From positions 1,798,001 through 1,862,000 of the forward strand of contig NZ_CP150668.1 of the NCBI RefSeq assembly GCF_038024095.1: a stretch of 64,000 nt of DNA. The letters are read 5' to 3'. The position numbers were made by a program, and so were the translations under genes. Position 1 is the first letter of the stretch; each line of letters opens with the position of its first letter. The DNA comes from Polaribacter tangerinus. Its GTDB lineage: Bacteria > Bacteroidota > Bacteroidia > Flavobacteriales > Flavobacteriaceae. The notes under the pieces were generated by a model. That model was not told the origin of the DNA. It saw only the letters and a list, made by a program, of their open reading frames with translations, and made no database searches. This document shows positions 17,983 to 26,606 of this stretch, piece by piece.

Positions 17983-20361
17983 TTAATCTAATTTATAACT
18001 TACCTTAAACATTATAATTCTTGGAAGTATAAAAGTTCTATTGTCTGAAACTAGAAAATCTGTAAAAGAACTATTTCTTCTAAACTTATTATTTAAAATA
18101 TTATTTGCTGAAACTTCAAAACCCCAAAGACTATTTTCTTTTTGATAATATAAAGAAGCGTTCAAAAAATAGTTTTGATTGCCAGAATTTTGGGATATGT
18201 TTTTAAATTTTTGAAGAGAATAATTCGAATTAAAGATAAAATCTTTTAAAAAATCATACTCAATATTTATATCTAGATTATCATTTTCAAAATTTGTTTC
18301 ATTTAATTCTGTAAGGTAATTATCAAAACTCTTCTCATATGAAATTTCTAAATTTGGTAACTTATAAAAATTCGTTTTTATGTTACCTCCTAAAGAATAG
18401 CTTTTAGAGGTGTTTGTTTGTAAAACGGTATTTAAAACTTGTAGAAATTTCGAATAAGAGTTGCTACCATTTAAAGAAAGTTTAAAATCGCCATAATTTT
18501 TACTAACCCTTCCATTAAAAGAAATGTTTTCATCTGCATTTCTAATTAAGATAGGTTCAGAAATAAAATTAATACCTTCTAAAGTATTTGTATTTCTAAT
18601 GCCATTATTTGTTTTTTTGTAAGATAACGAAAGGTTATAATTTAGCTTTTTAGACATGCTAAATTTATAATAATACAATGAAAATTGATGATACAATTCA
18701 TTCTCCAAATCAGAATTACCTCTGTAAATACTATTAAAATTGGTTAAAGTATAATTTTCTATCAATTTTGTTACAGACGGAAATCTAACTTTTAAATTGT
18801 ATCTAAAATTTATTTTTTCACTTCTTTTAATATTATATTTTAATGTTATTTCTGGTAAAATATATTTTTTATCTAAAGATTGTTTTGTGTTAAATTGTTT
18901 TGTATTTCTTATATAATTATGATAAAATAAACCCGCATTAAAAATCAATTTATCTTTTTGGAATTTTATATTGCTACCTACATATGTATTTGCAAATTTG
19001 AAATTTATATCATTACCAAAACCAGCGTCTGCAAAATTATTTAAAGAACTATCTGTAAGCTGTTGATATTCATCTGTAAAATAATTGTCATTATAATAAT
19101 CTGCACCTAAAGTAGTATAAAGGTGCAAAAAATTACCTAAAACCCAATAATGTTTTAATAAAGAAGAAACGCTTTGTGAGTTTGTGTTTTTATCTTTAAA
19201 AATAGAAAAATTATCTTCATTAATTATAGGGATAAGGTTTTGAAAAACATTATTATTAGTATTCCAATTAATATTGGTTGTACCTTTTGCGTAATTAAAA
19301 TTAGATAAAAAAGTAATGGTTTGTTTTTCTGTTATAGATTTATAGAATTCTAAATCTTGTCTAAAACTTATACTTTCTGCATTTAAATTTGTAAAAATAT
19401 TATTTTGTATGGTGTTAAAAGTTGTTTCTATTTCGTTTAAGGTACTATTTTTAGAATATTTTAAAAAAGAAGTAGCTTTAAATTTTGTACCATCTTCTTG
19501 GGTGTTGTCTAATGTAATTTTATTAATAACAAACTCATTATTTGGGTTTTGTCTTTGAACTCTAAATTCATTTAAACTCCCATTATTATTTAGGTAAATG
19601 TTATTATTCTGATTTTCTAATTCATTATCACTTTTAGAATAAATAGTATAACCAATTAAATCTGTATGATCATTTAGTGTATAGTTTATATTAAAACCAC
19701 CAAATGTATGGTTGCTGTCTTTAAAATTATCATTGTTTAAAAATTGAGAAAAATCATCATTTAGTTTAGAGAAATATGCTTTAGGATTTAGTAATATTTT
19801 ACTGTAACCACCTTCAAAATCTAAATAATCTTTAAAAGTAAAAGATTTTTTACCTGTATTGTTTAAGTCTCCAATAAAATTGATGCTTTTTTTTGGGCTA
19901 TAATAAAATAAACTTGGGTGTAATACCTTTCTATCTGTAATACCTAAACCTACTTCTACATCTCCAAACCAAAACTTTTTTTTATCTTCTTTTAATTTTA
20001 TATTCATTGCTAATTCATTAGAATCTTCCAATCCTTTTAAAATAGCAACTTCATTGTAATTGTCTAAAATTTCAATTTCATTTACAGCATTTGCTGGTAT
20101 GTTATTTACAGCTAATTTGCTATCTCCTGTAAAAAATTGTTTATTTTCTACCAATACTTTTGTCACTCTTTTTCCTTGGGAAAACACATTTCCTTTTCTA
20201 TCTACTTCAATACCAGGTAGTTTTTTTAAAACATCTCTAAGTTTACGTTCTTCACCAGTTATAAATTTATCTGTTTGGTAGGTAACAGTGTCTTTTTTTA
20301 TGCTGACAGCTAATTTTGCGTTTACTTTAATTTCATTTAGAAGTTCTTTTTTTTTTTTCAA
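17983..20361 (-). CDS. TonB-dependent receptor, plug and barrel portion (frame broken at its start)
   Basis: Outer-membrane barrel of the large Bacteroidetes family that pairs a regulatory-like domain with a plug (about residues 15-110: DVLKKLPGIEVDRKGNV, NNIPANAVNEIEIL) and a barrel reaching the C-terminus (FKVSYKLD). The apparent start is a TTG directly before twelve A and is not credible, because the natural beginning lies in the neighbouring frame (20333-20683). With eleven A instead of twelve, the two frames would join as ...YILEKKKELLNEIKVNAKL.... The gene is therefore either phase-variable, read by slippage, a recent pseudogene or a sequencing error. It is the last gene of the operon with the GLPGLI protein. 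Confidence 0.75.
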   Translation of the reverse strand: MKKKKELLNEIKVNAKLAVSIKKDTVTYQTDKFITGEERKLRDVLKKLPGIEVDRKGNVFSQGKRVTKVLVENKQFFTGDSKLAVNNIPANAVNEIEILDNYNEVAILKGLEDSNELAMNIKLKEDKKKFWFGDVEVGLGITDRKVLHPSLFYYSPKKSINFIGDLNNTGKKSFTFKDYLDFEGGYSKILLNPKAYFSKLNDDFSQFLNNDNFKDSNHTFGGFNINYTLNDHTDLIGYTIYSKSDNELENQNNNIYLNNNGSLNEFRVQRQNPNNEFVINKITLDNTQEDGTKFKATSFLKYSKNSTLNEIETTFNTIQNNIFTNLNAESISFRQDLEFYKSITEKQTITFLSNFNYAKGTTNINWNTNNNVFQNLIPIINEDNFSIFKDKNTNSQSVSSLLKHYWVLGNFLHLYTTLGADYYNDNYFTDEYQQLTDSSLNNFADAGFGNDINFKFANTYVGSNIKFQKDKLIFNAGLFYHNYIRNTKQFNTKQSLDKKYILPEITLKYNIKRSEKINFRYNLKVRFPSVTKLIENYTLTNFNSIYRGNSDLENELYHQFSLYYYKFSMSKKLNYNLSLSYKKTNNGIRNTNTLEGINFISEPILIRNADENISFNGRVSKNYGDFKLSLNGSNSYSKFLQVLNTVLQTNTSKSYSLGGNIKTNFYKLPNLEISYEKSFDNYLTELNETNFENDNLDINIEYDFLKDFIFNSNYSLQKFKNISQNSGNQNYFLNASLYYQKENSLWGFEVSANNILNNKFRRNSSFTDFLVSDNRTFILPRIIMFKVSYKLD

Positions 20362-20683
20362 GAATATAATTTTTTGAAAAGTTTTTATTTGCGGTAAATT
20401 TTATTTTTTTTTTCTTAAAACCTAAACAAGTAATACTTATGTTGTAAGTTATACCTTTCATTAAAGATAATTCAAAGTTTCCATTTTCATCAGAAAAAGT
20501 ATATTTAATATTTGTGTTTCCTTTTGGTTCTGCAATTATATTTGCATAGCTTATAGGTTGATTTAAGTTGTCTAAAATTTTGCCTTTATATTTGATTAGA
20601 GATTGCGTGAATAAGTTTTGGGTTATAAAAAGAGAATAAAAAAAAATCTTATAAAATTTATTATTTAATATTATCATTTTCAA
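20333..20683 (-). CDS. TonB-dependent receptor, signal peptide and N-terminal regulatory domain
   Basis: This 116-residue frame holds a signal peptide (FFYSLFITQNLFTQS) and a carboxypeptidase-regulatory-like beta domain (KGKILDNLNQPISYANIIAEP, FSDENGNFELSL, ITCLGFKKKKIKF). That is the usual head of a TonB receptor. It stops eight codons after the start of the A12 tract (20347-20358 on the plus strand as T12) and overlaps the barrel frame by 29 bases. A +1 shift, or loss of one A, restores one receptor of about 900 residues. It starts one base after the GLPGLI stop. Confidence 0.75.
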   Translation of the reverse strand: MKMIILNNKFYKIFFYSLFITQNLFTQSLIKYKGKILDNLNQPISYANIIAEPKGNTNIKYTFSDENGNFELSLMKGITYNISITCLGFKKKKIKFTANKNFSKNYILEKKKRTSK

Positions 20684-20684
20684 T

Positions 20685-21428
20685 TTATTTCTGTCTTTTT
20701 TTCGAATTACCTCTTATTTTTTCTAAAGTTTTTTTTCCATATTTCTTTAGAAAGTCTTTAATAATAATTGAATCAAATTTTTTGTCTGAAACTTCTAAAC
20801 CTACTTTAGGCTTATTGATTAACACTTTTTCAGGAGTATTAATATATTTAATATTGTCAGCAATAAAATAGTACCCATCTCTTTGTGCTATTATGACTAA
20901 ACCAGGTAAACCATCTATACCCGCAGGTCCAAATTGAAATGGAATATCTAAAGTATACCAAACTGTGTAATTTTGAACTATATTAATACCTCTAGCCTCA
21001 TCATATTTCTTATATATACAAAAAGCTTTATAACATAAATATTTACCAATTTGTTTTCTTTCGTTCGTAAGTTTCCAATCATATTTAATATCTTCTTTTA
21101 AATATAGATTATTTTGAAATTCTATTTGATTTATTTTTTCTTTATTAATCAAATTTTTGTAAAAAACACCACCACCACCACCTTGTCCAATAAATCTTCT
21201 GTTTTCTCTATCAATATCGGATAGCATTTTTTTGTCTAACTTGAAAATACTTTCAGTTTTACTACATTTTAGAGTGTAGCTTAATCCTTTTAAAATGGTT
21301 GGGGGGGTGTTAGATTTATCTTTAATCATTTTTAGTCCTTTTAAATAAGTGACTTCAATTCCTATTGTATTTTGGGAGTTTATTGTACTAATTAGACATA
21401 TAAAAATAAAGGTAAGTATCTGTTTCAT
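20685..21428 (-). CDS. GLPGLI family protein
   Basis: A 247-residue exported protein (signal peptide FIFICLISTINSQN). The motif FGPAGIDGLPGLVII (about 165-179) is the signature that gives the GLPGLI family its name. The usual K.C..A, TVWYT and IP...GP blocks precede it. A run of five glycines (QGGGGGVF) is unusual. Such proteins often lie next to a TonB receptor, as here, and are taken to be periplasmic or surface partners of unknown function. Its stop lies one base before the receptor start. Confidence 0.88.
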   Translation of the reverse strand: MKQILTFIFICLISTINSQNTIGIEVTYLKGLKMIKDKSNTPPTILKGLSYTLKCSKTESIFKLDKKMLSDIDRENRRFIGQGGGGGVFYKNLINKEKINQIEFQNNLYLKEDIKYDWKLTNERKQIGKYLCYKAFCIYKKYDEARGINIVQNYTVWYTLDIPFQFGPAGIDGLPGLVIIAQRDGYYFIADNIKYINTPEKVLINKPKVGLEVSDKKFDSIIIKDFLKKYGKKTLEKIRGNSKKRQK

Positions 21429-21441
21429 CTTGGTAAATTTT

Positions 21442-21474
21442 AAAAGAGGTTATAATTAATTTACAACCTCTTTT
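21442..21474 (-). terminator. Intra-operon hairpin between small secreted protein and GLPGLI gene
   Basis: AAAAGAGGTT (21442-21451) and AACCTCTTTT (21465-21474) form a 10-bp stem with a 13-base loop and a T-run on the minus strand. It probably terminates part of the transcripts after the small gene, which would raise that gene's output over the GLPGLI and receptor genes. Confidence 0.65.
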
Positions 21475-21478
21475 GTGT

Positions 21479-21715
21479 TTATGGTAAATATACAAATTGT
21501 GGCGTCTCGATATTTCCATTTACTGACTCACAAGCATCTTGATACCAATCAAAAGCTTCTCTCCATTCATTAAAATTCATAGCTCCAAAAGCAGCTTCCT
21601 CTGCATTTGCAGCTGCTTTTGCATAATCTGCACAATCTTTTACGTATGCAGTTGTTACTGCATTCATTGTTAGTGATGTACAAACAAATAATAAACCTAA
21701 TATTACTTTTTTCAT
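21479..21715 (-). CDS. Small secreted two-cysteine protein, unknown family
   Basis: A 78-residue protein with a signal peptide (KKVILGLLFVCTSLTMNA, cleavage likely after residue 19). The mature part is about 59 residues, alanine-rich and helical (YAKAAANAEEAAFGAMNFNEW), with two cysteines (in KDCADY and DACESV) about 34 residues apart that could form one disulphide. No family is recognised. It leads the operon with the GLPGLI protein and TonB receptor and is separated from them by a terminator-like hairpin, as expected of an abundantly made small product. A ligand, toxin-like or signalling role is possible but not shown. Confidence 0.65.
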   Translation of the reverse strand: MKKVILGLLFVCTSLTMNAVTTAYVKDCADYAKAAANAEEAAFGAMNFNEWREAFDWYQDACESVNGNIETPQFVYLP

Positions 21716-21750
21716 TATATTATTTTTTAAAATTATTAAATTAATTGTTA

Positions 21751-21769
21751 GAACGCAAGTATTGCGTTC
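21751..21769 (-). promoter_or_regulatory. Leader hairpin
   Basis: GAACGCAA (21751-21758) and TTGCGTTC (21762-21769) form a perfect 8-bp stem with a 3-base loop, about 35 bases before the start of the small secreted protein. It lies inside the predicted 5' leader and could affect translation or mRNA stability. Confidence 0.45.
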
Positions 21770-21820
21770 GGTATAGCATACAAGAATATCTTCTTGTTAA
21801 AGTTCTTAATAAAATTTAAA

Positions 21821-21852
21821 AAAGAATGTGCGCAATTTTTAAAACATTCTTT
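21821..21852 (-). terminator. Candidate attenuator in the leader
   Basis: AAAGAATGT (21821-21829) pairs with ACATTCTTT (21844-21852). On the minus strand the stem is followed by a T-run, so it looks like an intrinsic terminator between the predicted promoter and the small gene. It has a T-rich tail on the plus strand too, so direction is uncertain. Confidence 0.45.
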
Positions 21853-21912
21853 TTCTTTTTTGCTAGCAAGTTTTTAGAAAGTAAAATGATCAGTTTTCTA
21901 TCCAAAAACATT

Positions 21913-21945
21913 CAAACCTAAAAAAAAAAAATAGAACTACACAAG
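21913..21945 (-). promoter_or_regulatory. Promoter of the small-protein/GLPGLI/receptor operon
   Basis: On the minus strand, CTTG (21945-21942) and TAGGTTTG (21920-21913) stand 21 bases apart, a good Bacteroidetes promoter. Eleven of the spacer bases belong to a twelve-base A run on the plus strand, so strand slippage could change the spacing. Start of transcription would be near 21906. Confidence 0.5.
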
Positions 21946-21978
21946 AAAATAGCATATTTTTTTGATTTATAGGCAAAT

Positions 21979-21996
21979 ATCCCTGAATTCAGGGAT
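21979..21996. promoter_or_regulatory. 18-bp perfect palindrome, operator-like
   Basis: ATCCCTGAATTCAGGGAT reads the same on both strands. It lies about 35 bases upstream of the -33 box of the minus-strand operon, a place where an activator dimer could bind. No factor can be named. Confidence 0.5.
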
Positions 21997-22270
21997 TAGA
22001 ATTATAACAAAATGTTTAAAATAAAACTTTTAGTATGTTTTTAAACAGAAATTTGTAATTACAAATTCTAATTCAATACCAACAAATTCTAAAAACTAGC
22101 ATAATTCTTAAAATTACTCAATTACATTTATACAATAATTTACTAAAAAAACAATCTTAATTACTTTAAAAAACCTATTTTTTCATTCTTAGAGATTGTG
22201 TATATTTACAGATTAGTGAATACGAGATAGTGTTATTATACACATCTGATAATCAAAATTATGAACATAC

Positions 22271-22340
22271 TTGGTTGTTTGTTTTAGTTGCTGGTTTTTG
22301 GTTTTAGTCTATCAACCAAAAACTATTAACCAACAACCAA
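22271..22340 (+). promoter_or_regulatory. Long imperfect hairpin in the ricT leader
   Basis: Outer arms TTGGTTGTT (22271-22279) and AACAACCAA (22332-22340) enclose inner arms GTTTTTGGTT (22294-22303) and AACCAAAAAC (22314-22323), giving an almost continuous stem of about 30 bases 21 bases before the ricT start. It could occlude the start region or end transcription. An 8-codon reading frame (from 22261) runs into it, but nothing shows that it is translated. Confidence 0.5.
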
Positions 22341-22361
22341 CCAAATAAAATATAAAATTAC

Positions 22362-23819
22362 ATGGCATGTGGAAGTTGCGGTACAACAGAAAATGGCGTA
22401 CCAAGAGGATGTAAAAGTAATGGAAATTGTGGTACAGGAACTTGTGGAAGTGGTAGTAAATTAGCCGTTTTCGATTGGTTGGCAAACATGACATTGCCTT
22501 CTGGTGAAGAGCGTTTTAATATTTTTGAAGTCCGTTTTAAAAACGGAAGAAAACATTTTTATAAAAATCCAGACAATTTACCCATAACCATGGGAGATAT
22601 TGTGGCTGTAGAAGGCAACCCTGGGCACGATATTGGTACAGTTTCTTTGGCAGGAGAATTGGTAAAAGTGCAAATGAAAAAGCGCAAAATTACTGAAGAC
22701 CATGAAGATGTAAAGAAAATTTACAGAAAAGCAAGCCAAAGAGACATAGATATTTGGCAACAGGCAAGAGCCAAAGAAGAAGAAACCCAAAGAAGAGGAA
22801 GAGAAATTTTAGGCCGTTTAGGCTTGCAGATGAAATTGTCTGACGTAGAGTATCAAGGAGATGGTAATAAAGCAACCTTTTATTACACTGCAGAATCGCG
22901 TGTAGATTTTAGGCAATTAATTAGAGATTTAGCGAGTGCATTTTCTATTCGTGTAGAAATGAAACAAGTTGGTGCAAGACAAGAAGCAGCACGTTTAGGT
23001 GGTGTAGGGTCTTGTGGTAGAGAGCTTTGCTGTTCTACTTGGCTTACAGATTTTAGAAAAGTAACCACTTCTGCGGCACGTTACCAGCAATTGTCTTTAA
23101 ATCCTTTAAAGTTAGCAGGGCAATGTGGAAAATTAAAGTGTTGTTTAAATTTTGAATTAGATACCTATTTAGATGCTTTAAAAACTTTCCCGAAACAAGA
23201 TGTGGTACTAAAAACAGAAAAAGGAGAAGCTGTTTTTGTAAAAATGGATATTTTTAAAAAGCAGTTATGGTATACTTACAAAGAAGAACGTTTTAAATGG
23301 TTTCAGTTAACTTTAGACCAGGTTTTAGAAATTATAGCTTTAAATAAGAAAAACGAAAAATCAATGTCTTTAGAAGAATATGAATCTGACATTGAAATTC
23401 CGGTAAAAGTCGATTTTGAAGATGCAGTTGGTCAAGATAGTTTAACGCGTTTCGATGCGCCAAAAAAGAGTAAGAGACGAAAAAATAATAGAAATAAAAA
23501 TAAGAAAAAGCCGGTAATAGCAGCCACTACAAAAACAGCGCCTGCAAACAACACAAAAAAAAGACCACAACGAAAGCCTCAGGTAAAAGCAGCAGCAAAA
23601 TCATTAGACAAAACAGCTACCAATAAACCGCTAGAAAAATCGAACAAACAAAAACACAAGCCAAGACCAAGACCAAAGGCAAAGGCTTCTAACAACAATA
23701 ATTCTTCTAAACCTTCGGCAGATAATGCAGAAGTAAAGAAACCTAATAAACCTAGAAATAGCAATAATAAAAACCGTAAAAATTCGAGCTCGAAAGATGC
23801 AAATAATTCAGAAAAATAA
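22362..23819 (+). CDS. ricT: RicT-like PSP1 domain protein with basic tail
   Basis: PSP1-domain protein related to B. subtilis RicT/YaaT. In Bacillus, RicT acts with RicA and RicF in an iron-sulphur complex that affects RNase Y and development. The N-terminus is cysteine-rich (CGSCGTTE, GCKSNGNCGTGTCG). The PSP1 core runs from about residue 40 to 280, with GSCGRELCCSTWL and CGKLKCCLNFEL as conserved cysteine blocks. After about residue 365 the protein becomes a lysine/asparagine-rich disordered tail, perhaps RNA-binding. gldH starts inside its last 23 bases. The Bacteroidetes role is not established. Confidence 0.85.
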   Translation: MACGSCGTTENGVPRGCKSNGNCGTGTCGSGSKLAVFDWLANMTLPSGEERFNIFEVRFKNGRKHFYKNPDNLPITMGDIVAVEGNPGHDIGTVSLAGELVKVQMKKRKITEDHEDVKKIYRKASQRDIDIWQQARAKEEETQRRGREILGRLGLQMKLSDVEYQGDGNKATFYYTAESRVDFRQLIRDLASAFSIRVEMKQVGARQEAARLGGVGSCGRELCCSTWLTDFRKVTTSAARYQQLSLNPLKLAGQCGKLKCCLNFELDTYLDALKTFPKQDVVLKTEKGEAVFVKMDIFKKQLWYTYKEERFKWFQLTLDQVLEIIALNKKNEKSMSLEEYESDIEIPVKVDFEDAVGQDSLTRFDAPKKSKRRKNNRNKNKKKPVIAATTKTAPANNTKKRPQRKPQVKAAAKSLDKTATNKPLEKSNKQKHKPRPRPKAKASNNNNSSKPSADNAEVKKPNKPRNSNNKNRKNSSSKDANNSEK

Positions 23820-24294
23820 TATAATCTTTCTTATTATGGCCTTTTTTTTAATGTCTAGCTGTACAGATAATATTGTATTTAATCAATACAAAAGTATAGA
23901 AGATGCCTCTTGGAGCGCAACTAAAAATATCGATTTCGAATTTTCGGTATCAGATACCACATCGGCAAATAACCTATTTATAAATTTAAGAAATAACAGT
24001 AACTATTCATTTAGTAATTTATATTTAATAACCACACTCAAATTTCCTAACAGTACGAGCGTAATAGACACCCTTCAGTATGAAATGACAACACCATCAG
24101 GAGCTTTTTTAGGAACCGGTTTTTCAGAAATTAAAGACAACAAACTTTTTTACAGGCAACAAAAAGTTTTTCCTTTTTCTGGAAATTACATTTTTTCTGT
24201 AAGGCATGCCATGAGAAAAAATGGAGAAATCCATCCTATAAAAAAATTAGAAGGTATACAAGAAGTTGGGTTTAGCATCGAGAAAACGAAGTAA
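23797..24294 (+). CDS. gldH: Gliding motility lipoprotein GldH
   Basis: A 165-residue lipoprotein (FFLMSSC, Cys22) with the family's beta-rich body (FEFSVSDT, LRNNSNYSFSNLYLI, FLGTGFSEIKDNKLFYR). In Flavobacterium johnsoniae GldH is required for gliding and sits in the envelope with the other Gld proteins of the type IX secretion/gliding apparatus. The start overlaps the ricT end by 23 bases, and the PBP1A gene starts 2 bases after its stop, so all three are likely co-transcribed. This gene order is familiar from Flavobacteriaceae. Confidence 0.88.
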   Translation: MQIIQKNNIIFLIMAFFLMSSCTDNIVFNQYKSIEDASWSATKNIDFEFSVSDTTSANNLFINLRNNSNYSFSNLYLITTLKFPNSTSVIDTLQYEMTTPSGAFLGTGFSEIKDNKLFYRQQKVFPFSGNYIFSVRHAMRKNGEIHPIKKLEGIQEVGFSIEKTK

Positions 24295-24296
24295 CA

Positions 24297-26588
24297 ATGA
24301 CAAAAAAAGAGACAGTAAGTTTTAAAAAATATCTAAAATGGTTTTGGGGGATTATTTTAGGGGGTTTTACTATTATTCTAGTATTATTTTTATATACCGC
24401 TTGGGATCCTTTTAACGTTTTGCCCTCTTTTGAAGAATTAGAAAATCCGCAAACTAATTTAGCTACAGAAGTTATATCTATAGATGGTAAAACAATCGGT
24501 AAATATGCTACAGAAAACAGAACACCTATCCATTTTAGAGAGTTACCAGACAACTTAGTAAATGCATTGGTGGCAACAGAAGACGAGCGTTTTTATGAGC
24601 ACTCCGGCATCGACTTTAGAGGTACTGCAAGAGCTGTTTTAAAGCCAGGAAGTGGTGGTGCAAGTACTATTACACAACAATTGGCCAAAAATTTATTTAC
24701 CAAACAACGGTCTAGCAATAAAATAAAAAGAGTATTGCAGAAAATGAAAGAGTGGGTGGTTGCTACAAAACTAGAAAAGCAATATACAAAGCAAGAAATT
24801 ATTGCAATGTATTTAAACACGCAAGGTTTTTTGTTTAATGCCTCCGGAATTCGCTCTGCTGCAAGAATTTATTTTGGTAAAGAAGCAAAAGATTTAGATT
24901 TGCAAGAATCTGCTATTTTAGTAGCCATGCTAAAAAATCCAAGACAATACAATCCGAATAGAGAGGTATCTAAGAAAAAATCTTTACAGCGTAGAAATGT
25001 TGTTTTTGCACAAATGTTCAAAAACGGATTTTTATCAGAAAAAGAAAAAGATTCTTTACAAAAGTTGCCTTTAAAAATTAACTACACACCAGAAAATCAT
25101 AACGAAGGGTATGCCACGTATTTTAGAGGACACTTGCAAAAAGTTATGAGAAGTTGGGTAAAAACTCATCCGAAGCCCAATGGAGAGGAATATGATATTT
25201 TTAGAGACGGACTAAAAATTTATGTAACTTTAGATTCTAGAATGCAACAATATGCAGAAGAAGCAGTAACCGAGCATATGCAAAACTTGCAGCATTATTT
25301 TTTTAAAGAGCAAAAAAGAAATAGAACAGCTCCTTTTTATGATATTGAAAAAAGCGATATTGATAGAATTCTAGAACGTGCCAAGAAAAATTCCGATAGA
25401 TATAAAAGGCTAAAACAAGCAGGTAAATCCTCTAAATATATAGATGAGGTTTTTAAGAAAAAAACTGCTATGAAAGTGTTTTCTTATAAGGGAGATTTAG
25501 ATACAATTATGTCTCCTTTAGACTCTATCAAATACTATAAATATTTTTTGCGTTCTGGGTTGTTATCAATAGAACCACAAACAGGTCATATAAAAGCTTG
25601 GGTGGGTGGTGTTAACTACAAACATTTTAAATATGATGCTGTAGAGCAGCAAAAAAGACAAGTAGGATCTACTTTTAAACCATTTGTGTATGCAACGGCA
25701 ATTAATCAATTAAAAATGTCTCCCTGTGATGAATTTCCGAATGTTCATTATACAATACCAAAAGGTAAATACGGAATTCCTGAAGAATGGATGCCCGATA
25801 ATTCGAATAATAAGTATGGCGGAATGTTAACATTAAAAGCAGGTTTGGCAGGCTCTGTAAACACCATGTCGGCAAGACTTGTAGATAAAGTAACTCCCGA
25901 AAATGTTGTTCGACTCGCAAAATCTGCAGGTATCGAAAGCGATATTCCTGCAAACCCATCTATTGCGCTAGGTGCTGTAGAGCTTTCTTTAATAGAAATG
26001 GTTAGCGCCTATGCTACTTTTGCCAATAAAGGTTTGCGCGTAAGCCCAATGATTATTACACGAATAGAAGATAAAAACGGAACAGTTTTAGAAGAATTTA
26101 CACCTCAAACTCAAGAGGTTTTAAGTGAAGAATCGGCCTATGTAGTGCTAAATTTACTAGAGGGCGTTACCGAATCTGGTTCTGGTGTTCGCTTACGGAC
26201 TTCTCACACTTCTGGTGGTAAGGCTGTTACAGGTTTTCCATATTACTTTAAAAACCCTATTGCAGGAAAAACAGGTACGACACAAAACCAGTCCGATGGT
26301 TGGTTTATGGGAATAGTGCCAAATTTAGCAACTGGTGTTTGGACAGGTGGCGAAGATAGATCTACTCATTTTGCTGGAATTACAAAAGGTCAAGGAGCCA
26401 CAATGTCTTTGCCATCTTGGGCATTATTTATGCGTAAATGTTATGCGGATACGAGTTTAAATATTAGTATGGAAGAGTTTGAAAAACCAGAAAATTTATC
26501 GATTAGAGTAGATTGTGGTGAATTAGCTGATGCCGATAAAAATAAAGAAAAAGACAATCAAATAATTGAAGAAGACACCGATTTTTAA
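24297..26588 (+). CDS. Penicillin-binding protein 1A (bifunctional)
   Basis: Class A penicillin-binding protein of 763 residues that polymerises and crosslinks peptidoglycan. It has one N-terminal membrane span (about residues 17-38). The GT51 glycosyltransferase domain has ATEDERFYEHSGID (catalytic Glu near 92) and GGASTITQQLAKNLF. The transpeptidase domain has the active Ser in GSTFKP (about 456), GSVNT as the SxN motif, and AGKTGTTQ as the KTG motif. It lies between gldH and the CoA-transferase genes. Confidence 0.94.
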   Translation: MTKKETVSFKKYLKWFWGIILGGFTIILVLFLYTAWDPFNVLPSFEELENPQTNLATEVISIDGKTIGKYATENRTPIHFRELPDNLVNALVATEDERFYEHSGIDFRGTARAVLKPGSGGASTITQQLAKNLFTKQRSSNKIKRVLQKMKEWVVATKLEKQYTKQEIIAMYLNTQGFLFNASGIRSAARIYFGKEAKDLDLQESAILVAMLKNPRQYNPNREVSKKKSLQRRNVVFAQMFKNGFLSEKEKDSLQKLPLKINYTPENHNEGYATYFRGHLQKVMRSWVKTHPKPNGEEYDIFRDGLKIYVTLDSRMQQYAEEAVTEHMQNLQHYFFKEQKRNRTAPFYDIEKSDIDRILERAKKNSDRYKRLKQAGKSSKYIDEVFKKKTAMKVFSYKGDLDTIMSPLDSIKYYKYFLRSGLLSIEPQTGHIKAWVGGVNYKHFKYDAVEQQKRQVGSTFKPFVYATAINQLKMSPCDEFPNVHYTIPKGKYGIPEEWMPDNSNNKYGGMLTLKAGLAGSVNTMSARLVDKVTPENVVRLAKSAGIESDIPANPSIALGAVELSLIEMVSAYATFANKGLRVSPMIITRIEDKNGTVLEEFTPQTQEVLSEESAYVVLNLLEGVTESGSGVRLRTSHTSGGKAVTGFPYYFKNPIAGKTGTTQNQSDGWFMGIVPNLATGVWTGGEDRSTHFAGITKGQGATMSLPSWALFMRKCYADTSLNISMEEFEKPENLSIRVDCGELADADKNKEKDNQIIEEDTDF

Positions 26589-26606
26589 CCCTTAAAATAA
26601 GTACAA

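Larger units (their letters stand above)
21716..22270. other. Structured intergenic region between the secreted-protein operon and ricT
   Basis: No gene is seen. On the minus strand it contains a promoter near 21913-21945 and a leader of about 190 bases with two hairpins. Upstream of that is an 18-bp perfect palindrome at 21979-21996. The remainder is AT-rich. Confidence 0.5.

Noticed and set aside
20340..20361. TTG start for the TonB receptor barrel
   Set aside because: The TTG lies directly before an A12 run and would give a receptor without signal peptide; the N-terminus is in the neighbouring frame.
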